Source of the DNA: Lachnospiraceae bacterium
GTDB lineage: Bacteria; Bacillota; Clostridia; Lachnospirales; Lachnospiraceae
NCBI GenBank assembly: GCA_910574285.1
Contig: CAJTAL010000016.1
Location: 1-64,000 of the forward strand
DNA length: 64,000 nt
Direction: 5' to 3'
Position 1 is the stretch's first letter. Each line of letters starts with the position of its first letter. Below are positions 8,127 through 16,473 of the stretch, in pieces. Position numbers and translations under genes: made by a program. The notes beneath the pieces were generated by a model, which saw nothing but the letters and a program-made list of their open reading frames with translations, made no database searches and was not told the origin of the DNA.

Positions 8127-10145
8127 TTACGACATATGCCGCATAATTTCCTGCTTCAGTTTCAATACTTCCAGATCTCCCGGCAGAAGCGCAAGGAGCT
8201 GTTCCGCTACACCATATGCCTCGCCCCACTGTCCATTTGCCACGAGTCCGTTAAGAACCTGCTTTACCTGATTACCGAGAACCTTGAATTCCTCCGATAT
8301 CTGCTGCGGCGGTTCCTTCAGCTTCTCTTCCATATAATCGCTCAGACAGCTTATGGCTCCGGACATCTGCGGGTAAGTGCGGATAGCGTTCCGGAGAAGT
8401 TTAATACATTCTTTATATCTTCCGAGTTCCAATGCTTCTAAGACCTTTTCCGCCGTAAACACGAATTTATATCGGGACGGCAGCGCATAGTAATCCGGAA
8501 CAGCGAGGATCTCTTCTTTATACAGTGTATCCGCTTCCCGGCGTACGCTGCCGCAATATCTTTTCAAAAGCTCCAGAAGCTGTTCCATTTCTGTCATCCC
8601 CTGGGAAAGCAGTTTTTCTAACAGATTCTGCTCCAGCCATCCGGCATATATAGGATAGTCCGTCATCAGCGGACACAATCTCTCCAGAAGCGCCGGCATA
8701 TCTGACGCTTCCACCTGCTCTGCCAGTGTCTTCACATAAGCCTGCCACGTTTCGGAGGATATATGTTCCAACAGCGGAGTAAGAGAAAAACCGTTCCTTC
8801 CCGCCATCTCTACAATCTGATGCATAAACCCGGAAGGACAATTTTCCGCGCACGCCGCATAATATTTCTCTGCTTTTGCCGGCAAATGCTTCTCCTCCGC
8901 GTGAAACGCTTTCTGAAGGCTCACATACGGATTGTTCGTCTGAAGTCTGGAATAACCGTCCAGAACCTCTTTCTTCTGCTCCTCATCGCCTACTTTCAGC
9001 TTATCCAACTGCGTATAATGCTTGCTGACCAGTTTCTCGCGATCCCAGGGCATCCAGGAAAGTATCTCCTTCATCTGTTTGGTATCCTTAATCTCCGCCG
9101 CAAAGAACACTCCCGCCACATAAGCCGGCATCGCATGCTCCCAGGCAGTGGTATACGTCACGGAACCTCCCGTCTGCCTCTCTGCTTTCTCAGGATGCCT
9201 CTCCAGATAACGCATGGTCTTATGGAAATTCCGGACATGACGGATTCCCTCCCGGCATCTCTGCAGATCCCAGCACAAAGTAGAAAGGATACTGTAGATA
9301 TGCGCCTGTCCGACCTCCAGAAGACGGGGGGAGAGAAGAAGCTTCTCTCCTGCCTCCACAGCCTCCTCCTTCTTCCCGATGGACGAAAGCATGACCGGAA
9401 GATGTACCTGCATCCACATCTCATAGATATGAATCCGCTCTTCCTTCTCCGCGAGTCTCAATCCCTCGCGGCAATACTCAATGGCAGTCTCTTCCTCATT
9501 TACATAACGATATTCCTGCGCAAGCTGCATACAGATATGCGCCGTCGGATTCTCTTCATAGACTTTACGGAGCAAGGCTGTATTCCGTTCAAACTTCTTT
9601 CTTCCTTCGGACGCGGAACCGGACTCGACATAACCATAATGGTGAACATAACTTTGGAGCATCTTCCGCGGATCTTCAAAAGGATACAATCCTTCATGGA
9701 TAGGCGAGACGAACCTGATGTCTGGGGTCAGATGGCACATACGCCCTACCTGGGCGTCATTATAGGATCTTCCCTCCCAATCGTCATAATTCCTCTGTAT
9801 ATAAGTAGCCGACTCATATTCCCGGTATTCTCCGCTTTTGAAGAATCGGATGATCTCCGTCGTATCCTCGAACCATTCGTCGTCGTCCAGATAGAGGAAC
9901 CATTCTCCGTTCGCCTCCGTAAGTCCCGCATTTCTTGCTTTCGCAAAATCATCACACCAGGTAAACGGAATAATATGGGAAGTATACTGCCTGGCGATCT
10001 CAAGCGTCTCCTGATCTTTTCCGGTGAAAACGATGATCAGTTCGCTGTCTACCGCATTCAGAAGCGGAACGATAGAATCCAGACATCTCTTCAAGGTGTC
10101 TCTCCGATCCGATACCAGAAGGGAGATTGTAAGTTGTGATTTCAT
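8127..10145 (-). CDS. Family 2 glycosyltransferase with TPR-like C-terminus
   Basis: 672 residues starting at ATG 10145 after AAAGGAGC. Residues 1-230 form a GT-A fold of family GT2: SLLVSDRRDTLKRCLDSI at the start, the metal-binding YLDDDEWF near residue 110, and SPIHEGLYPF. The remaining about 430 residues are helical and TPR-like. Related Clostridia proteins transfer sugars to cell-surface or peptide acceptors, but the donor and acceptor are not evident here. There is no signal peptide or membrane helix, so it should be cytoplasmic. It is a single-gene unit between the R-M island and tRNA-Ala; its 3' end lies only 86 bp from the island boundary and appears intact. Confidence 0.85.
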   Translation of the reverse strand: MKSQLTISLLVSDRRDTLKRCLDSIVPLLNAVDSELIIVFTGKDQETLEIARQYTSHIIPFTWCDDFAKARNAGLTEANGEWFLYLDDDEWFEDTTEIIRFFKSGEYREYESATYIQRNYDDWEGRSYNDAQVGRMCHLTPDIRFVSPIHEGLYPFEDPRKMLQSYVHHYGYVESGSASEGRKKFERNTALLRKVYEENPTAHICMQLAQEYRYVNEEETAIEYCREGLRLAEKEERIHIYEMWMQVHLPVMLSSIGKKEEAVEAGEKLLLSPRLLEVGQAHIYSILSTLCWDLQRCREGIRHVRNFHKTMRYLERHPEKAERQTGGSVTYTTAWEHAMPAYVAGVFFAAEIKDTKQMKEILSWMPWDREKLVSKHYTQLDKLKVGDEEQKKEVLDGYSRLQTNNPYVSLQKAFHAEEKHLPAKAEKYYAACAENCPSGFMHQIVEMAGRNGFSLTPLLEHISSETWQAYVKTLAEQVEASDMPALLERLCPLMTDYPIYAGWLEQNLLEKLLSQGMTEMEQLLELLKRYCGSVRREADTLYKEEILAVPDYYALPSRYKFVFTAEKVLEALELGRYKECIKLLRNAIRTYPQMSGAISCLSDYMEEKLKEPPQQISEEFKVLGNQVKQVLNGLVANGQWGEAYGVAEQLLALLPGDLEVLKLKQEIMRHMS

Positions 10146-10186
10146 AGGGCGCTGCTCCTTTTCTTTTTATACGCTCTCATAGCAAA

Positions 10187-10224
10187 AAGGTATAGTCTCA
10201 ATATCTAATATCGGACTATACCTT
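10187..10224 (-). terminator. Terminator downstream of tRNA-Ala
   Basis: AAGGTATAGTC and GACTATACCTT form a perfect 11-bp stem with a 16-nt loop. On the minus strand it is followed by T-rich sequence, just 3' of the tRNA. Confidence 0.7.
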
Positions 10225-10230
10225 GGAAAC

Positions 10231-10303
10231 TGGAGTATAGGGGATTCGAACCCCTGGCCTCAACAATGCGAATGTTGCGCGCTCCCAACTGCGCTAATAC
10301 CCC
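10231..10303 (-). tRNA. tRNA-Ala (anticodon CGC)
   Basis: The minus strand folds into a complete cloverleaf: acceptor GGGGTAT/ATACTCC, D-arm GCGC/GCGC, anticodon stem CAACA/TGTTG with loop TTCGCAT (anticodon CGC, reading GCG), and T-arm AGGGG/CCCCT around TTCGAAT. The G3:U70 acceptor pair, the alanine identity element, is present, and the discriminator is A. The 3' CCA is not encoded. Confidence 0.95.
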
Positions 10304-10370
10304 GTCTGATGTATTATATCACGAAATAAACAAAAATGGAAGAAAAAAATTTTAAAATTTGAAATAAAAT

Positions 10371-10453
10371 TTGACATATTATTTAACATATTATATGAAA
10401 TATTATTTGACATATTATTTAATATATTATATGAAATATTATTTGACATATTT
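10371..10453 (+). repeat. 36-bp tandem repeat containing TTGACA
   Basis: A 36-bp unit beginning TTGACATATTATTTAA is repeated twice (10371-10406, 10407-10442; one C/T difference) plus a partial third copy. It lies between tRNA-Ala and the DUF6512 gene. Each copy offers a -35-like TTGACA, so it may multiply a promoter for the downstream gene. The rest of 10304-10495 is AT-rich and gene-free. Confidence 0.75.
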
Positions 10454-10495
10454 TCTTCTGTGCAGCCATATATTATAGCAGGGGAGGTGTTTTTT

Positions 10496-11002
10496 ATGCG
10501 CATACTCAAGAACGTACCAAACAAAACTTATGCCGTCGCCGCCGTTGTACTTGGTATCCTGAATCATTTTCTCTATCGGTTATCCGGCGGACAAGCTTTT
10601 GCCGCCCTTTTCTGCCCTGTAAATGAATCCGTATGGGAACATCTTAAACTCCTATTCTTCCCGATTCTATTTGTATCTGTTGCCGAATACTTAAGATACC
10701 GGCCGGATCCTGTCCGGTTCTTCTACTACCGTTTTCTCTCCGCCGTATGCGCCATGGGTATGACCATAACACTATTCTATACCTATACAGGCGTTATCGG
10801 GCGTAATTTTTTCATTGCGGATATTCTGATCTTCCTGGTCAGTATCCTGTCTGCCTTTTACATGGACGCTTATTTCTATCAGATAAGCGTCAGGAAGATA
10901 TCTCAGACCGCAACATTTTCTCTGTGGATTATTTTGTCGCTGTGCTATTTTACATTCACATGCTTTCCTCCGAATATTCCGCTCTTCTTTCCTTATGCCT
11001 GA
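10496..11002 (+). CDS. DUF6512-like integral membrane protein
   Basis: 168 residues starting at ATG 10496 behind GGGGAGGTG. It has four or five hydrophobic helices and the motif NESVWEHLKLLFFP in the first loop, which I associate with the DUF6512 family of small membrane proteins in Clostridia. Function is unknown. It is transcribed alone, from the region with the 36-bp repeats, and ends at a strong terminator. Confidence 0.6.
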   Translation: MRILKNVPNKTYAVAAVVLGILNHFLYRLSGGQAFAALFCPVNESVWEHLKLLFFPILFVSVAEYLRYRPDPVRFFYYRFLSAVCAMGMTITLFYTYTGVIGRNFFIADILIFLVSILSAFYMDAYFYQISVRKISQTATFSLWIILSLCYFTFTCFPPNIPLFFPYA

Positions 11003-11015
11003 TCCAGATATCCAT

Positions 11016-11058
11016 AAAAACAGCGCCTTTCCTTTGCCGGAATGAAGGCGCTGTTTTT
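11016..11058. terminator. Bidirectional rho-independent terminator
   Basis: AAAAACAGCGCCTT and AAGGCGCTGTTTTT form a 14-bp perfect stem with a 15-nt loop, flanked by A- and T-runs. It follows the DUF6512-like gene. Confidence 0.85.
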
Positions 11059-11222
11059 ATGGTATTCGGATATCTTTCCAAGAAAGTACCATGAATTCCA
11101 AACAACCTATAGAAAATCGGACCTGGAAGTGTTACACTTTTTGTATATTATCACATCCCCTACACGGCCATCTGCTATTTTCTTCTGCCTGATGGCGCAA
11201 ATACGAAAAGGAGACGATTCAA

Positions 11223-11936
11223 ATGGAACATGAACCTGTATATTGTAAGATAGAACATCACGCCGTGCTGTTCGCATTTCTTGCCAAACGGGCGATCGAA
11301 TTATGCGGAGACGCCGGAAAGGAAGCGATTCTCTCCGGCATGACAATCTATGGAAATGAACGCGGAAAACGGATGGCCAAGAATGCCCTCGCCCATGGCG
11401 ACGCTCTCACCACCATGACAAACCAGGCTTACGGCGAATGGAAACCGGACTATGACGGTCAGATGGAATTCGGCCAGCTTCGGACCGAACCTACTCTGCA
11501 GACCTACATATCTAAATGTGCCTGGTGCGATGCCTGGAAAAAGCATGGATTAACCGAATACGGCAAACTATACTGTGTCAATGTCGACAATGCAGTTTAT
11601 CAGGGTTTTCGTCCTGATTTTGTCTGCACGCCGACTTCCGCCGCTATGAGCTGGGGCGGCGAACGCTGCGAATTTGACTGGGGTTATCCTCTTACGCCTG
11701 AGGAAGTCTCTTTGCTTGCCAAGAAGAAGAAAGAGCTCGGCACTTCCTGTATGAAAGATTTTAATTTCCATACGGCACATCTGAAGCATACCATCAGCAA
11801 GACCCTGACCGACACATTGGGGGAGGCCGGCAAGAAAGCAGCCGAACTGGCATATCAGGACTTTGCCCATACCTTTGGCTCAGAGTATCTGGACGTCCTG
11901 GAAGGGCTCTATCCAAATACAGGCAAGGAGGCTTGA
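11223..11936 (+). CDS. L-2-amino-thiazoline-4-carboxylate hydrolase-like protein
   Basis: 237 residues with the ATC_hydrolase family pattern (PF14196-like): an N-terminal helical part, then KCAWCDAW and YCVNVDNAVYQGF followed by FDWGYPLT. In characterised bacteria ATC hydrolase opens the thiazoline ring of ATC to N-carbamoyl-L-cysteine. Family members in gut Clostridia are mostly untested and may act on other substrates. The start at 11223 follows AAAAGGAGA. The stop overlaps the ribosome-site region of the M20 gene behind it, so the two are an operon. That pairing supports a ring-opening plus amide-hydrolysis pathway (inference). Confidence 0.65.
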   Translation: MEHEPVYCKIEHHAVLFAFLAKRAIELCGDAGKEAILSGMTIYGNERGKRMAKNALAHGDALTTMTNQAYGEWKPDYDGQMEFGQLRTEPTLQTYISKCAWCDAWKKHGLTEYGKLYCVNVDNAVYQGFRPDFVCTPTSAAMSWGGERCEFDWGYPLTPEEVSLLAKKKKELGTSCMKDFNFHTAHLKHTISKTLTDTLGEAGKKAAELAYQDFAHTFGSEYLDVLEGLYPNTGKEA

Positions 11937-11941
11937 AATAC

Positions 11942-13231
11942 GTGCATACCAATAATCATATAACTGCCGCTCCATCCCCGGAAAATATCATCGCCGGCTG
12001 GATTGCCTCCCACGAGGAGGAATTGATCCAAACCGCCGGCTATATCTTCCGGCATCCGGAAACTGCTTACAAGGAAACCTTGTCTTCCGGCTATCTGGCG
12101 GATTTCCTCGAAAGACAAGGTTTCCGTATAGATAAGAAGACCGCCGGACTCGATACTGCTTTTACCGCTGAATGGGGAGAGGGAAAACCAATCCTTGGAT
12201 TTCTTGCCGAATACGACGCATTGCCGGAGTTGGGCCACGCCTGCGGGCACAATCTGCTTGGGACAGGCGCTGCCGCCGCTGCCTGCGCGCTGAAAGCGGA
12301 TATGGAAAGCCGAGACATCCATGGAACCATCCGGGTCTATGGATGCCCGGCAGAAGAGATCATGTCCGGCAAGATCGTCATGAATGACCGCGGGGTATTC
12401 AACGACTTAGATACGGCGGTAACCTGGCACCCCTTCGACCGAAACCGGGTCAGCAACGACATCTGGCAGGCTCAGGATATTAAGAATTACACTTTCCACG
12501 GGATCAGCGCCCACGCTTCCCGTTCCCCTGAAGACGGGCGAAGCGCCCTGGATGCCGCGGAACTCATGAATATCGGGGTGAATTATCTGCGGGAGCACGT
12601 TCCCGGCGACGTCCGCATGCACTACGCCTATGCCGATAACGGACAGCCCGCCAACGTAGTTCCCGACTATGCCAGAACTAATTACTTCATACGCTCCTCC
12701 AGGCGTTCGCGGACTGACGACGCCAGCCTGCGTGTGGACAACTGCGCGAAAGGCGCCGCCCTTATGACCGGAACCAGCGTGGAGATTGAGCTGGTCAGCA
12801 GTTGCAAAGAGATGAAGGTGAACAGGGTATTAGCAGAGCTTTATTATCAGGCGATGACAAAGATCCCGGCTCCTGTCTATACGGATGAGGAGATTGCTTT
12901 CGCCGCCCGGCTCACACAGGAAGCCGGATTCCCTGATCCTGGAGTCTATTTTACAGGATTAGAACCATTAGAAGCAGAACCCGTCCCTATCTCCATCGGA
13001 ACAGACGCCGCGGAAGTCAGCCACACCGTCCCCCTCATTACTATCAGCGCGGCAGCCATGTGCAGAGGAACGCCCTTACATCACTGGGCAGCAGCAAAAC
13101 AGGCCGGAATGAGTATCGGACATAAAGGAATGCTGTATGCTGCAAGGTGCATGGCAGAAGGAACAAAATTATTGATCGAAAGACCCGAGAATCTGCGGAA
13201 AGCCTGGGAATATCACAGACATTCCGTCTAG
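11942..13231 (+). CDS. M20 family amidohydrolase (AbgB-like)
   Basis: About 429 residues of a zinc amidohydrolase/peptidase of family M20D. Metal-site motifs FLAEYDALPELGHACGHN (about residues 85-105), the CPAEE box and a C-terminal HHW are seen, and the insertion dimerisation domain lies between. It resembles AbgB (p-aminobenzoyl-glutamate hydrolase subunit) more than HyuC-type carbamoylases. AGGAGG at 11926-11931 is 1 nt from TTG 11933 but 10 nt from GTG 11942, so 11942 is preferred. It is co-transcribed with the ATC-hydrolase-like gene. The substrate is unknown; a carbamoyl- or acyl-amino acid is likely. Confidence 0.8.
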   Translation: MHTNNHITAAPSPENIIAGWIASHEEELIQTAGYIFRHPETAYKETLSSGYLADFLERQGFRIDKKTAGLDTAFTAEWGEGKPILGFLAEYDALPELGHACGHNLLGTGAAAAACALKADMESRDIHGTIRVYGCPAEEIMSGKIVMNDRGVFNDLDTAVTWHPFDRNRVSNDIWQAQDIKNYTFHGISAHASRSPEDGRSALDAAELMNIGVNYLREHVPGDVRMHYAYADNGQPANVVPDYARTNYFIRSSRRSRTDDASLRVDNCAKGAALMTGTSVEIELVSSCKEMKVNRVLAELYYQAMTKIPAPVYTDEEIAFAARLTQEAGFPDPGVYFTGLEPLEAEPVPISIGTDAAEVSHTVPLITISAAAMCRGTPLHHWAAAKQAGMSIGHKGMLYAARCMAEGTKLLIERPENLRKAWEYHRHSV

Positions 13232-13360
13232 TGTACCGGCATGTTCATCTTTAAACTAACAGTGCCGAATATATCGTCACTCTGCAAGGCGGCTGAACGA
13301 GGCGATGCGGTGGCATCGTTGACGGAAGCCAACACAGCAGATGGCAATATGGGCGGTGCT

Positions 13361-13471
13361 GTTAGTACGATTATGAACGTATCAGTACACTTGTACGGCA
13401 TTAAAATGAATGAAGTGACAGTGCAGAGAGGTTAGTTCGATTATGAACGTATCAGTACACTTGTACGGCAT
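13361..13471. repeat. Two 41-bp direct repeats upstream of proC
   Basis: 13361-13401 and 13431-13471 are identical except for one base (GTTAGT then A or T). Each contains the palindrome GTACACTTGTAC. They lie in the 312-bp gene-free gap between the M20 gene and proC and could be regulator sites or a local duplication. Confidence 0.8.
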
Positions 13472-13543
13472 ACCCGCGGGAATAAAATAAGCAGCCGGCG
13501 CGGTTAACGGCCTGCCGGAATCAAAAAGGAGGTAACACAATAT

Positions 13544-14341
13544 ATGATCACACAGAAAATCGGAATTATCGGATGCGGCAATATGGGAGGCGCGATCCTC
13601 TACGTCGCCCTTGAGAGCAAAATTCTCCCAAAGGAAAATGTCTATGTATATGACATCAATCCCGCTATGATGGAGAAAGCCGGCGCCTGGGGTGTTAATC
13701 TTGCAGAGGACGACGAGGACGTCTGTATGCGCAGCGACATCATCTTACTTGCGGTAAAGCCGCAGAATGCCGCCGAAGCTCTGGGACAATGCGGGAATGC
13801 ATTAGACGGAAAAGCCTTGATGTCCATCGTTGCCGGCGTTACAGTCGAACGCCTCCGCAAGATGATCGGCGGTACGCCAAGAATCCTGCGGTTATTACCC
13901 AATACTCCGGCAATGGTATTCGAGGGAGCTTTTGCCATATGTTCTGATAATGATTTTACAGAAGAGGAACTGTCCGCTGCGAAGTCCATCTATGAGAGTA
14001 TCGGCGTGATAGAGATGGTGCCGGAAAACCTGATCGACGCTGCCTGCGCCCTGAACGGCGGCGGTCCGGCTTATGTAGCCATGTTTATCGAAGCAATGGC
14101 TGACGGCGGGGTGAAGCAGGGTCTTTCCCGTGCAACGGCTTACCGGCTTGCAGCTCAGACCTGTCTTGGAAGTGCAAAAATGATCCTTGAACAAGATATT
14201 CACCCTGGACAGTTGAAGGATATGGTAACTTCTCCCGGAGGTACGACGATCGAAGGATGCGAAGCTCTGGAAAGAGGCGGCATGAGAGCAGCCGTAATAG
14301 ATTGCATCAACGCCGCTGCCGAAAAATCAAAACGGTTGTAA
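13544..14341 (+). CDS. proC: Pyrroline-5-carboxylate reductase
   Basis: 265 residues, the normal length for ProC. It shows the N-terminal Rossmann motif IGIIGCGNMGGAI, the central AGVTVERLR and RLLPNTPA motifs, and the family signature in the C-terminal dimerisation domain (LNGGGPAYVAMFIEAM, then KDMVTSPGGTTIEGC). It catalyses NAD(P)H-dependent reduction of 1-pyrroline-5-carboxylate to L-proline in the cytoplasm. The ATG at 13544 follows AAAGGAGG. It is preceded by the direct-repeat region and is probably a monocistronic unit. No proA or proB lies in the window. Confidence 0.95.
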   Translation: MITQKIGIIGCGNMGGAILYVALESKILPKENVYVYDINPAMMEKAGAWGVNLAEDDEDVCMRSDIILLAVKPQNAAEALGQCGNALDGKALMSIVAGVTVERLRKMIGGTPRILRLLPNTPAMVFEGAFAICSDNDFTEEELSAAKSIYESIGVIEMVPENLIDAACALNGGGPAYVAMFIEAMADGGVKQGLSRATAYRLAAQTCLGSAKMILEQDIHPGQLKDMVTSPGGTTIEGCEALERGGMRAAVIDCINAAAEKSKRL

Positions 14342-14511
14342 GTATAACCCGACAGTTGTACGCATAGCCCAAAAACATATGGAGCTGCCGGAAAATGACA
14401 AATCTCTACAGTATATCGCCGTGATTCATCTGATCTTACAGCAATATACTGCAGACGAATATCCTTTTCCAACAGCTCCTTCATTTCTTTTAAATCGGCA
14501 TTTTTAATCAC

Positions 14512-15051
14512 CTAAAGCAAAGCCTTAAGAAGCATAATATGGTATTCTTCATCTTTAATAATTCTTTCCAATACAGCATCCACGTCTTCGTCTTTGATCA
14601 TCTTTATATGCATCGTATACTGTTCGATCGCCGCTTTTTCCGCTTCGATATCAGCCCGTATCATATTTCCGGTATCTTCCGGCAGCGTCAGATATCCCGG
14701 CGTCCACATCTTCCTCGAACCATTGCGGTGTCTCGCCGTGAAATCAACATTTCCTCCCAGCAGAACAATCAACTCTCCCAGTTTCTGCAAATGCATCATC
14801 TCTGCTATCGCAATGCCAAGAAACGTCTTCGCCAGGGAACAATTCCTGCAGGATATACGATTCTCATTATTGATATACTGCGTGATTGCAGACAATTCAG
14901 AGACCGAACCGCAATAATCAATACTAAGCAGATTCGCATACGCCTCGTTTTTTCCCTTAACCTGTATCGGCGGGTAAGGAAGATCCGCCATAAACGGCCT
15001 GATCCCGGCAAAACTACAGGTATTTTCTAGGGAACCGCTTCTCTTCTCCAT
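14512..15051 (-). CDS. Ferritin-like diiron/manganese domain protein
   Basis: 179 residues of the ferritin-like superfamily. Helical metal-ligand motifs are visible: E in the first helix (SELSAITQY), EMMHLQKLGELI in the second, E in IEAEKAAIEQY, and DEEYHIMLL in the fourth. The pattern resembles rubrerythrin/manganese-catalase relatives found in Clostridia, with a non-conserved N-terminal segment of about 45 residues. Likely roles are peroxide handling or a spore-coat catalase-like protein; sequence alone does not decide. It is convergent with proC, with a 170-bp gap. Confidence 0.7.
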   Translation of the reverse strand: MEKRSGSLENTCSFAGIRPFMADLPYPPIQVKGKNEAYANLLSIDYCGSVSELSAITQYINNENRISCRNCSLAKTFLGIAIAEMMHLQKLGELIVLLGGNVDFTARHRNGSRKMWTPGYLTLPEDTGNMIRADIEAEKAAIEQYTMHIKMIKDEDVDAVLERIIKDEEYHIMLLKALL

Positions 15052-15124
15052 TCCCGTAACCTCACACGAATAATCTTTCTAATAACATATTCGGATTCCC
15101 GGGAAAGGGTTCCTTAATTGTATT

Positions 15125-16237
15125 TTATCTGCTCTTTTCATCCATTAATCGTTCAATTTGCCTTTTCAAATATTCTATTTCTTCTCTTTGGCGTTGATTC
15201 TCTTCCTTTTGCCTTTGATTCTCTTCCTTTTGCCTCTGGTTCTCTTCCTTTTGCCTCTGGTTCTCTTCCTTTTGCCTCTGATTCTCTTCCTTTTGTTTCT
15301 GATTCTCTTCCTTTTGTTTCTGATTCTTTTCCTTCTGCTTCTGATATTCTTCTTGCAGTTCATCAATCATATATCTTACTGTATTCCTGTCCAACTCATA
15401 TAATTCTTTTGAAAACATTCCCATCACCTGCTCAATATTACAGCAGATCTCATAGATCTGCTCATACATTGCCTTGAAATCCGGATACCTCTCGATCAAT
15501 GCAATGATATCCTCCGGTTCATCGCTGATCAAGAAAGTAAGCCACCCATCCAGCCGCTTCTCTATGTTCTTATTCTGATGCTTTTCCCGATAAATGTCAA
15601 GTGCAACAAAGACAAATTCCTGTAAAAGATCAATCTGAAGCCCCGTATCTGATTTCTGCCGGAATTTGTGGATATATTGATCCGGTAAAGCGTGGAACTC
15701 CGAAGTACTCTTCTCAAATAATACGATCGTATAGACGTTCGAAATCTCACGGTAGGAGAAAGTTTCCTTCGTCATCTGGTTCCTCACCTGCCTGTATTGA
15801 CGCAGCAGCAGATCCGCCGAATAGCAAGCGCTCCTCTGCCCCGGAAAAGCATATCCCACCTTCTGAATCTCCACGTTAGCAATGCTTCCGTCTGTCAGCT
15901 CCACCAGGAAATCCATGATCAGCAGCGACGTCTCGTCCGCAATACGCGTATTGTCATTCGGAAGCACTTTTAACAGTCTCACTTTCTTCCCCAGCAGCAG
16001 CGAAATCAGTTCTTCGATCCGCTCCGGATATACTTCCGGATTCAGAATCGCTTTTGCGCAAAAATCGTATAGCATCTTAACCCCTTTCACGCCCGTACAG
16101 AAATCCAGAAACTCTTCCTTTCGCCTTTCCTCCCAACGATCGAACATCTTACTCAACTCTTTTTTCTCCCGTATCTTTTCCAGAACTTCTTCACGGCTTT
16201 GAAGCATTGGAAAATGTTTCTCTAATGCATATTTCAA
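15125..16237 (-). CDS. Rpn-type PD-(D/E)XK nuclease, copy 1 (7 heptads)
   Basis: 370 residues from the TTG at 16237, 8 nt behind AGGAGG (a TTG at 16243 and a longer in-frame start at 16312 also exist; the longer one is frameshifted in copy 2). The core matches the Rpn/PDDEXK_2 family (recombination-promoting nuclease/putative transposase): KAILNPEVYPERIEELIS, then the catalytic strand region LIMDFLVELTDG..NVEIQ and GQRSACYSADLLLRQY. The C-terminus is a coiled coil of seven heptads of the form NQ(K/R)QKEE encoded by 21-nt repeats. It is the most distal copy of a tandem triplication and has a diverged tail (IERLMDEKSR). Confidence 0.85.
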   Translation of the reverse strand: MKYALEKHFPMLQSREEVLEKIREKKELSKMFDRWEERRKEEFLDFCTGVKGVKMLYDFCAKAILNPEVYPERIEELISLLLGKKVRLLKVLPNDNTRIADETSLLIMDFLVELTDGSIANVEIQKVGYAFPGQRSACYSADLLLRQYRQVRNQMTKETFSYREISNVYTIVLFEKSTSEFHALPDQYIHKFRQKSDTGLQIDLLQEFVFVALDIYREKHQNKNIEKRLDGWLTFLISDEPEDIIALIERYPDFKAMYEQIYEICCNIEQVMGMFSKELYELDRNTVRYMIDELQEEYQKQKEKNQKQKEENQKQKEENQRQKEENQRQKEENQRQKEENQRQKEENQRQREEIEYLKRQIERLMDEKSR

Positions 16238-16344
16238 ATACAATCCCTCCTCATATTCTTCACTTTTTTTACTTTTTCTTACAAAATGCTTTTTAGGATA
16301 AATGTCCCCCAAACGGAACTTCTGATGCCTTCCGGCCTAAGAAA

Positions 16345-16370
16345 CTATAGACGTATATCACTGTCTATAG
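16345..16370. promoter_or_regulatory. Palindrome upstream of Rpn copy 1
   Basis: CTATAGAC and GTCTATAG (8 bp, perfect) flank a 10-nt spacer about 110 bp before the start of copy 1. The same element lies at 17686-17711 before copy 2, and a decayed form (GTCTATAA on one side) at 18952-18977 before copy 3. It may be an operator; no regulator is identified. Confidence 0.45.
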
Positions 16371-16473
16371 ATAGAAAACAGATTACTAAAATGGTTATTA
16401 CTCTTTTTATAAACTTATTTTATTATCCTTCGGTGATTTTAATAACACATTCGGATTCCCGGAAAATAGCTCC

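Noticed and set aside
8763-10139. 458-codon plus-strand open frame
   Set aside because: It is antisense to the well-supported glycosyltransferase; its translation is rich in Arg/Leu/His with no domain, typical of a shadow frame.
10371-10453. CRISPR array
   Set aside because: The 36-bp units are contiguous, without unique spacers, and no cas gene is present.
14200-14511. 103-codon minus-strand frame overlapping the end of proC
   Set aside because: It directly follows the ferritin-like gene stop with a GTG start, but 142 bp are antisense to conserved proC and no family is recognised. The first 35 codons could be a short coupled gene, but the evidence is too weak.
15180-15340. CRISPR-like periodic repeats
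   Set aside because: The 21-nt repeats are in frame and encode heptads of the Rpn coiled coil.
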